Below the pieces are notes generated by a model that did not search any database, was not told where the DNA came from, and saw nothing but the letters and a program-made list of their open reading frames with translations. Shown piece by piece: positions 56,796 to 64,000 of a stretch of 64,000 nt of DNA; position 1 is the stretch's first letter, and every line of letters starts with the position of its first letter. The position numbers and the translations under genes were made by a program. Source of the stretch: Crossaster papposus (lineage: Eukaryota; Echinodermata; Asteroidea; Velatida; Solasteridae); assembly GCA_037893245.1 (NCBI GenBank), contig JBAIAA010000671.1, positions 1 to 64,000 on the forward strand. The letters run 5' to 3'.

Positions 56796-59572
56796 TCATC
56801 TCCCAATTTATCTTTATCACTGTTTTCAATTTGGCATTTCAGTTTTTGATAGTGATGTCTCACTAAGTCCGTTGCGAATTTCGAGTATGTAATGAATGTC
56901 AAGGATTCTACAATCGCGTCGATGTCTTTCATATTACTTGCCTGTAAAAGCAATCCGATCCAATACATCGCATCGCGAAAATTCTGAGGATAATACCGGC
57001 GGCATTTTCTGGAGGCGTTTTTCATGAAGTGACTTGCACAACAATGTACAATTGTCTTCTTGAAATCTTTGTCTGTGGCAGAACCCGTCACGATACTGTA
57101 ACACCGATTTAGGTATTCTGTTACAGTCTCACAGTTAAAAGCTTTTAAACTTGCCAACAAAAGTGTCGAGCTGCCGTCAATCATCAACAAAAGAGGTGGT
57201 TTAACGCCATTGTGACCGTAAAGGGTTTGTTCCGAATGTAAAAAACACTGTAAAAAAAAACTGATTACAACCGAGTTGTGATCTGTTGTAAGAAAAGAGG
57301 CAAGCACGTACGGAGGATTACCCTTTTCTGGGTGACGAACCACGAGGTCATATAATTGGTATTTCTTGTTGGGAGAAAATGTTGAATTATTCCTGACAAT
57401 TGATCCAGTAGCATCAAAATATAGGATATCCCTCTGTGATAGTTGATGATACACTCTGACGCTTTCTTGTGAGTATAAAATAACATAGGGGGGATGCAAA
57501 CTAACCTGTCGTAAAATGCCTGGAAACTTCTTGCTTGAATCAGATTGCTTATGAATAATGTCAAGAAGGATCTTTATCTCACTTTCACTTGAATTAGAAA
57601 GTCTCTTAGATTCGCTCGAAATTTTATGTAAAACCTCTTTTTTTGGAGCTCTGTCCCGACAACCTGAGAGAAACTCAGTATCACCTAACGATTTAAGGTT
57701 GTCCAAGTGCTCTCGCCTTGTTTTTTTGTACTTGAGGACCTCTTTCAGAGCTTCGCGCTGTGTGTTTCGGACAAACCTTGCCCGACGTTCATTTTTGTTG
57801 TGTTTAACATTTCCAGTAAAAGCAACATGAACTTTCAAATTGATTTCCGTTTCCATTGTTAATTTAAATTTTACAGTACAGTGATTGAAATTACAATACC
57901 CACTGGCACTAAAGGCGTTTTTGGAAGGCTTTCTACCTGAATTAGAGGAAACATAATGGCGCCTAAACTGGAATGAACAATAGGGGTGCAGTGTCTTTAA
58001 ACCTTTAATAAAAATATGAATCCATGGCTTTGGAAATGTACATCCTTTCTGTTGTTTCTTAAGAATCTTCCACTCTGATCTATCAACGTAGAAGAAACTT
58101 TTTTGTGTTTTAGGCAATTGAACTGTCCAGAATTTTGGAAATGTGTTGGTACTGGCGTCATCAGCTTCTGTGCACATATCTAGAATAACATTGTCTGGTA
58201 AAATTTTGTCCCCCTTTTCACCAGATGTAGTTGATGATTTTTGTTCAGCCATTCCTGAAAAATCTATGTCACTTGTAACAATTTTTGAAGATTTATATGA
58301 GTTGCTTGTTTTCATGTCTGGCAATTGGACAGATTTTTCTGAAAAATTTGATAAGGATGCATCCATTCGTACATTGTCACTAATGGCACTATTTATGGAA
58401 TGATGGTCATCATTACAACTTGAAGTTCGCAACGACGGAGCTTGTTTTTGTGGCGAGCTAGTGGGTGATATGTTTGGCTTAATATCTATAGAAGATAAAT
58501 CACCAAAATCAAAAGAATTTTCTATAAAATCTGTAGAATTGTCATCAATCCAATTTTTGACTTTTGAGTGGGGATTTGTCACAGGCAAGTTTGTCGTCCG
58601 TTGTTGGTTGTTAATATTACCCCGTTTTTCATTTAAAAAAGAACGTTCTGTGACTGTATTGTGTATGAACACCCTTTCGCCCTCATTGCAACCATTAAGG
58701 CCACACTTGAATGTAACATCATCCATGTAAGATTTACATTGATTTTCAGGTTCAAGATCGATACATAAATAGTGGTACCAGGTATTACAATTATCACACG
58801 CAATCATACTTCTTGAATCGTGGTGGGGTTGACGACAAATGCAATATAATGTTTCAGACATAGAGCCGGTTGAGCAGTGTGTGGAAACCTTGATTGAATT
58901 TGTATGAGTGATTGTTGAATTAGAATAATCTTTGGATATTACATTCCTGAAATCTTCTTTAGATCCTGGTGTTGACATTGGGATCGGTTCATCATTAGGA
59001 CATGTTGTTTGTTCAGACAATGAACACATTGACGGGGCTAATTGTCCAGATATTGGAGCCTTCGTTGTCGCTGGCCCAGACTGTGAACATGTTGCAGATG
59101 GGGGTTTAGACTTTGAAGTACACGATTGTGTTTGGATATTTGGTCCTGGCCTTGAAGGACATGATTGTTGGTCATGTCCAGAATTGGGATCGGTTGCTTT
59201 GACCGATTTGGAATCATTCTGCGACACATTTATCGGCTCGGACTGGTTGTTAGGTTTGGTATTTTTGGTTTTGTTACGAAACAACTGGCGAACCTTTTCT
59301 CTAAACTCTTGACGGTTGTTTCTCCACATGATCAGAATCCTTTGCTTACATTTTTGGGTTTTCATTTTCCTACGTAAATTTAACATACTTGTTTCAGATA
59401 TCCATATGTACTCGTCATCAAGCGGGTATTCTTCTAACGTTTCGACCAAAACGCTGGCAATCCTGGACACCTTTTCACCTCCCCTTACCCTTTTTCTTCC
59501 CCCTCCGGTGTCGTTGTTGTGATGGGTCGATTTCTGTAACAGATTTAAAAATGATTCTCTTGCATTGCACAT
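56714..59572 (-). CDS. PHD-finger DDE/MULE-like transposase, 3' end fused to satellite
   Basis: One exon, 952 aa from the ATG at 59572. Numbered from that ATG: a basic N-terminal region, a Ser/Pro/Thr-rich linker, a complete C4HC3 PHD finger (C244, C246, C259, C262, H267, C270, C290, C295), a low-complexity spacer, a Cys-containing region (GYCNFNHC ~558-565), then an RNaseH-like core with YFDATGS (D720), LLLMIDGSS (D799) and a C..H motif in VHCCASHF (~843-848). This order (PHD, first D, second D, CxxH) recalls MULE-superfamily transposases, especially Rehavkus-type elements, by memory of the family. The third acidic residue expected further downstream is not identifiable. The last ~27 codons lie in the satellite (to 56795), so the protein is probably C-terminally truncated. 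Alternative: a domesticated or different DDE family with PHD. Minus strand like the adjacent SGNH gene. Confidence 0.65.
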   Translation of the reverse strand: MCNARESFLNLLQKSTHHNNDTGGGRKRVRGGEKVSRIASVLVETLEEYPLDDEYIWISETSMLNLRRKMKTQKCKQRILIMWRNNRQEFREKVRQLFRNKTKNTKPNNQSEPINVSQNDSKSVKATDPNSGHDQQSCPSRPGPNIQTQSCTSKSKPPSATCSQSGPATTKAPISGQLAPSMCSLSEQTTCPNDEPIPMSTPGSKEDFRNVISKDYSNSTITHTNSIKVSTHCSTGSMSETLYCICRQPHHDSRSMIACDNCNTWYHYLCIDLEPENQCKSYMDDVTFKCGLNGCNEGERVFIHNTVTERSFLNEKRGNINNQQRTTNLPVTNPHSKVKNWIDDNSTDFIENSFDFGDLSSIDIKPNISPTSSPQKQAPSLRTSSCNDDHHSINSAISDNVRMDASLSNFSEKSVQLPDMKTSNSYKSSKIVTSDIDFSGMAEQKSSTTSGEKGDKILPDNVILDMCTEADDASTNTFPKFWTVQLPKTQKSFFYVDRSEWKILKKQQKGCTFPKPWIHIFIKGLKTLHPYCSFQFRRHYVSSNSGRKPSKNAFSASGYCNFNHCTVKFKLTMETEINLKVHVAFTGNVKHNKNERRARFVRNTQREALKEVLKYKKTRREHLDNLKSLGDTEFLSGCRDRAPKKEVLHKISSESKRLSNSSESEIKILLDIIHKQSDSSKKFPGILRQVSLHPPYVILYSQESVRVYHQLSQRDILYFDATGSIVRNNSTFSPNKKYQLYDLVVRHPEKGNPPYVLASFLTTDHNSVVISFFLQCFLHSEQTLYGHNGVKPPLLLMIDGSSTLLLASLKAFNCETVTEYLNRCYSIVTGSATDKDFKKTIVHCCASHFMKNASRKCRRYYPQNFRDAMYWIGLLLQASNMKDIDAIVESLTFITYSKFATDLVRHHYQKLKCQIENSDKDKLGDDFKVVLVSAVFICLHFREETEPSSLGL

Positions 59573-60524
59573 TATTTTCAATTGGCAGGATCGTTGACCT
59601 ATCCCTCACAAAAATCCATACAAAAGAAGAACAGAACCGAATTTCAAGACGTGAGTCATCGCCGTTATCAATTAATGATAGGCCTATGTGTATTGTTATG
59701 TACATATTTTCCATGTTAGTCTCTTCTGTGTTCATAGGTGATTACTAAGAAATGCTAAACTGTTTTTAATAGCAGCCCAAGTTTCTATAAACAAAAACTA
59801 CCAACCAATATTTGTTTAATAGGGGTGGAACAACGACTTCACAAAATGATACTTATCCACCCACTTTAGATACGTGTTTCCGCCAATGTTATTGTATATA
59901 GGCCTATATATAAAAAAGAAATAAACAAATAGAAAGGACTACATTTTTTATGGTATTTTGGTTGTACAAAAAATTAGCCATTGCCGACGGTGTTTATTTT
60001 GAAAACTGCCTTTACAAAGTGGAGGTGTATACATTTTCCCTATAGTATTGTCCGTTGAAAAAATATATTTACTAGATTATAGAACAGCCGTTGTTTGGGG
60101 AAGAAGCTACATAGTATAACATACCTTATACATGGCTGCGTTTGAATATGGAAGAGCATATGTCACTGTACTCAAGCAACTGGCACCAAGACCCGTCATC
60201 AGTGGTTTGTTTCTATTGTTACAAAAGTGTTAGAAAATTCATTAATCAAGCACGATTAGATTACGTCATGGATAATGTCAACAATGACGACGAGGAGTAT
60301 AACAGTGGACATAATTACTGGGTATACCTCGATAGTTATCTTTATGCCAAAGTTACAATGAATATTATCTCCGTTGGTTAACGCACCATTATACTAATAA
60401 TAATATCCCTCAACGGTTAAAATTAAACCGTTATGTTCCTTTCTTTTAATGTCTGGGTATCAATTGGGTTTGTAATGAATAGTTACTGGTTATGACCGTA
60501 GCACCTTCATGAACAAGACGTTAC
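59573..60524. other. Between transposase start and SGNH gene end; nothing recognised
   Basis: Would contain the promoter of the transposase-like gene. A + strand frame at about 60151-60381 (starting MEEHMSLYSSNW) has two cysteines in VVCFYCY but no recognisable domain. No TIR or satellite-like sequence was found here. Confidence 0.4.
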
Positions 60525-62882
60525 TTACTCCAAATATCCAGAGCATTTCCGATGGTACTGCTGTGCTGCTTCCATTGTAGGCGTACATCGACGACTAGCA
60601 CGGCTTCTTTTCGGGCCACCCTCAGTTTCCAGGACTAGATTTTTAATGTGAATCTTTTTAGATTTCGCAGTTTTATCTAAAGATTAAAAAGATTAAGTAA
60701 GTGATTTACTACGTCATCGATGGTGTTTAAACCAATAATAACATATATATACATAGAACCTGACACGTGGCTTTGCAGCACAGATCAGGTCATGACCTTC
60801 TTCCTGTGTTTTGGAGTGAAGGTGGACTGTTCAAAAGCCGTTAAACAAGGATAAACGAATAGTAAATCCCATTTACCATAGGCGAATGTGACTGTTTTGA
60901 ACTTCGGCGTAATGGAAGTAACAATACATGTCATGTGATGTGAATTCCGCCAATTTAAAAACCATGATATTTATGTCAATTATTTAATAAGATAACATCT
61001 GTGTCAAATTTCAAAAGGATCCAGAAAAAAGAAATTGATCTTGAGTCTGACTTTGAGTTTTAGCTTGAGCAGTGACTCCATAGGAACTTATGTTCATTTA
61101 TTTAATGCACATAGACTCAAAAGCGCAAACTCATTAAAGCACCTAAAGCCAAAAGGTTTTTGTTCTGATCATTGAACAAAACAGAAAAGTATTCTATGGG
61201 CAGCATATTTGCATAATATTTGGTGATTATGGATAAAATATTATTTGTCATTTCAATTAACAAAATGTGAACGATATATCAAATTAGGGAAAAGGAGAGC
61301 GAAACTTTCTAGTCACGTCATACGTACGTCATTCCATTGTTCTCGTTCACGCGCTAGTTTTTCAAAAAGCTTAGACATGTTAATTCAATCGTCGTACTTA
61401 TCGACAGGACACACCACGCCACCGATAAACCAATAGCCCCCAGTGTCCAATAGCCCCCCCCCCCCCCCCTTTACCCCACTCACCAACACAGACCTTCTGT
61501 AGAAGGGCCTATTGGCATGGATAATTACAAGAGAGCATAGTAAGGAGGGAAAACGGCCAATGTTAATCAATTTGTAGAATATTTTTCCCTTTCTTCTTGC
61601 ATACCATACACCCCCCCCCCCCCCCCATTAAAAAAAAAACCAATTCACCTTTGATTGATGCTGGATGCCTTGCTGATGTTTTCTGGCTGCTGTGCTGTGG
61701 TGGTGGCAGCGGCGGTGAGTATGGTGGTGACGGTGGTGGTGATGACAACACTTTACCCACTGCCTCTTGCAACAGCTCAATGAGCAATGGTGCGCCATCG
61801 GTGTCGCTCAGGTGTATGCCATCCACACACCATAGCCATTTCTTTCTTTCTTGAAACTCATCGCCTACATCGATGTAATTGATGTTTTTTTGCTTGCACA
61901 AGATGTGCATCATGTTATTATACCTGGCCACCGATGCCCCAAATCTGTCTAACCGTGGCAGTATTGATAACATGACAATCTGAAACACCAAAGGAACATA
62001 ACATATAATAATTATGACAAAAAACATAAGGTATTTTGTTAATGTCTTTTTTCTTCAAGCTTTTGTTGGAATGTATCGTGTGCAATAATAAACTTATAGA
62101 CATTAAATTCACATTTTGGTGGGCCGTACATACTTTGCTGTTTCGGTGAATCTCAGTCGCAGAGTCAAGCATGCGATCTAAATCTCTACGGGTTGACTCA
62201 AAGCTGCAATTCAAGCTGGATACGTTATTTGTTCCAACCGAAAATAAGATGACTTCCGGTTCAGTGCCTACATTGTTGCGTCTTATTTCCTGTAGAAAGG
62301 GACACAATTATCTAAGAATTTTTTGGGGAATCTATGATTTATTTTCCAGGGGATAGAGAGGGGAAGTGGCCAGGCCTTAAAGCAAAAGCAATAAAAGAAA
62401 AAACTCCTGATTCAGATGGGGGGGGGGGGGGGGGGGGGGGGGGGCATTACCTTGACAGAAGTTTTGACCCGGAAAAGGACTGATTTATAGTGTTGCCGAA
62501 TGGACCTGGTTTGAGAATTTAAACACACCCAACCTTTGTATGAGACTGGTAAAAGAAAAGGGAAAGGCTCAAAGCGTCAATCCCCATATAATTACCTCAC
62601 CTAAACGTAAATTCATGCTTGTTTGTACACTAACCCTCACAAAATTGGCGCCGTAGGCCTACATCGCCCTTATTCCATTACCAATAATTATTGCCTATTC
62701 AGACTTACCCTGTGTATATCTTGGATCCTTGCCCCTGGTGTGCAGCTTATTCCCAACCGGAAACACTGCCCATCATCATTGAGATCTACGTGTCCATCAA
62801 CCATGGATCTCCATTGGGAATCTCCGTAAACCATTGCAAACTGTTTGACAAAACAATCATTAACCAATGGCAGCTGAGACAT
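60525..62882 (-). CDS. SGNH (GDSL-like) hydrolase with Pro-rich linker and basic tail
   Basis: Four exons in phase (0, 0, 1): 62882-62709, 62289-62134, 61979-61649, 60676-60525; 270 aa. Catalytic blocks seen: block I VYGDSQW (Ser22), block III SVGTNN (G77, N79), block V DGIHLSD (D163, H166), so the SGNH set looks complete. After the domain comes a Pro-rich stretch (SSPPPSPPYSPPLPPP, ~187-202) and a Lys/Arg-rich C-terminus. No signal peptide, so probably intracellular. SGNH enzymes are esterases/lipases/deacetylases; the substrate is not predictable. Related short SGNH domains occur in some mobile elements, and this gene sits upstream of a transposase-like ORF on the same strand. Intron 1 has a 27-G run (62418-62444). 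The stop codon overlaps a consensus donor (GGA/GTAAGT), so an alternative 3' exon is possible; the 5' end could also have an extra exon. Confidence 0.75.
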
Positions 62883-64000
62883 TTTCAAGCAAAAACTGTC
62901 TTTCTTGAACTACTTTCTTTTTTTAAAGTGGTATTTAGTGTTTTTGTATTTAGTTTTTACCTTAAAAACAACCACTAAATTTCACTCTTTTTGAATTGAT
63001 TTTTGTTCATCTTGTAAACAGTCACTTCAAAGGTTAATAATCAAGACGTTAATTGTAATCACAAACTGAGTGCCAAAGCAGGTGAAAATATAGCTTGTAT
63101 TAATATAACACAGGAATATGTAGGGGGGAGGGGGGATTAAGGCAATTAACTCCTATTATTGTCCCAAAGTCATCACTTGGTGGCACGTTCAATTTGTACA
63201 GTTTGTTAATTTAATTCATACAGTTCAATTACTATGCCTAGGCTATATGCCGTGCTACTGCCGTGCCGGATTCAAATAATTAGACTGTTATTAGTTTGGC
63301 GCAGCAATAGCACGTCGTTTAGAACCAATTCGGCTCGGCAAATTAATTTGGCACAGCAAAGCCCTCTAGCTCGACAGGGCCTGCCGCGCTATCGGTGCTC
63401 GGAACGGCAGTGGCGTGGCGCCAATTACGAACGACGTTTAGTGCAACGCTGTGCTATTGCCGCGCTATTGCTGCACTCGGCACGGTAGTAGCACGGCGTA
63501 TAGCCTATAGTCCTAACAGGCCAACAGTGATTTATCGTCGTTCCAATCAGTAAAACAAATTTAAGTAGGCCTACAACTACCGAGTTATACAGCCCACGAC
63601 GGGTAACGCATTAATAACACTGGTTAAGACAATTAGAACTTGCACGTAATTAGGACATGGCTAAAAATACAGCGCGAACAGCGTGTGTGGTTTTGAGCAG
63701 GGGTGGTGCTCAATTAAGCTGATCTTTAATTGTTTTTATTGGTCGGTCATTGAGTATAATATAGTCAGCGGTGAAACGTAATAACACGGTCATTCTCAAA
63801 ATATAGATTATCGGACTAGTAGTTGCGTATAGAGTGATTTTACCAAAGGCTTTTCAGGAATTGTACATTAAGTATAGCCTATAGGTTGGAACTGTCCCCG
63901 GACTGATCGGGTTTTGTTTAAGCCCAACTGTACTGAAACACAGTCCGTACCGGCTTTGTGCGGTTAATGCGGGAGTCTGCGCTCGACCTACTGCCCTTTT
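62883..64000. other. Intergenic flank with one MITE
   Basis: Upstream side of the SGNH gene. Apart from the TIR element 63239-63507 nothing is recognised; no further exon could be assigned. Confidence 0.5.
63239..63507. mobile_element. MITE-like element with ~30-bp TIRs
   Basis: The left end TAGGCTATATGCCGTGCTAC continues as TGCCGTGCCG. It is matched inverted by the right end CGGCACGGTAGTAGCACGGC followed by GTATAGCCTA, with two mismatches. The 269-bp interior is built of GCTATTGCCGCGC/AGCACG-type repeats and is GC-rich compared with its flanks. No clear target-site duplication. Confidence 0.75.

Noticed and set aside
57265-57564. Alternative minus-strand frame within the transposase gene
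   Set aside because: Out-of-frame shadow of the 952-aa ORF.
60151-60381. Small + strand protein with VVCFYCYKS motif
   Set aside because: No recognised domain, no splice-compatible neighbours; could be chance.
59600-60500. Inverted satellite copy marking the other end of a transposon
   Set aside because: I looked for monomer-like sequence in inverted orientation between the transposase and SGNH genes and saw none; any right terminus must lie elsewhere.

Overview
The window looks like genomic DNA from a marine invertebrate deuterostome, most likely an echinoderm. Evidence: intron-rich genes with consensus GT/AG splice sites, two tandem genes for multi-domain SRCR (scavenger receptor cysteine-rich) membrane receptors, a cluster of intronless class A GPCRs, a SYS1 orthologue, and an AT-rich background full of palindromic DNA-transposon debris. 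Species assignment is inference. All gene models were assembled by hand from exon translations and splice phases; transcripts have not been consulted.

Layout. (1) 1-4.2 kb: intergenic. (2) 4.2-11.6 kb: three closely related single-exon rhodopsin-family GPCRs (two on -, one on +) plus the relic of a fourth receptor tail. (3) 12.1-17.0 and 19.7-24.8 kb: two SRCR receptor genes in the same orientation (-). One has signal peptide, 5 SRCR, TM and a proline-rich tail; the other has signal peptide, 6 SRCR, TM and a short tyrosine-containing tail. (4) 17.0-19.4 and 24.8-30.3 kb: intergenic DNA rich in MITEs, including one with a clean 9-bp target-site duplication. (5) 30.3-40.0 kb: a 15-exon + strand gene for a 5'-nucleotidase-type metallophosphoesterase that ends in ankyrin-like repeats, followed by a 20-bp minisatellite. 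(6) 44.4-45.5 kb: SYS1, a Golgi membrane protein (3 exons, -, 156 aa as in human). (7) 47.0-56.8 kb: a ~9.8-kb tandem array of ~201-bp monomers in 5-mer and 6-mer higher-order units. (8) 56.7-59.6 kb: a large ORF (-) with a PHD finger and a DDE/MULE-like (possibly Rehavkus-like) transposase core, whose 3' end runs into the satellite. (9) 60.5-62.9 kb: a four-exon SGNH (GDSL-like) hydrolase gene (-), then MITE-containing flank.

The receptor genes (GPCRs, SRCRs) look like local tandem expansions of surface sensing/recognition genes. The best candidates for something undescribed are the right-hand block (satellite, truncated PHD-transposase, SGNH hydrolase, all compatible with one large element) and four tiny palindromes flanked by 7-9-bp direct repeats that look like P-element-type excision footprints.
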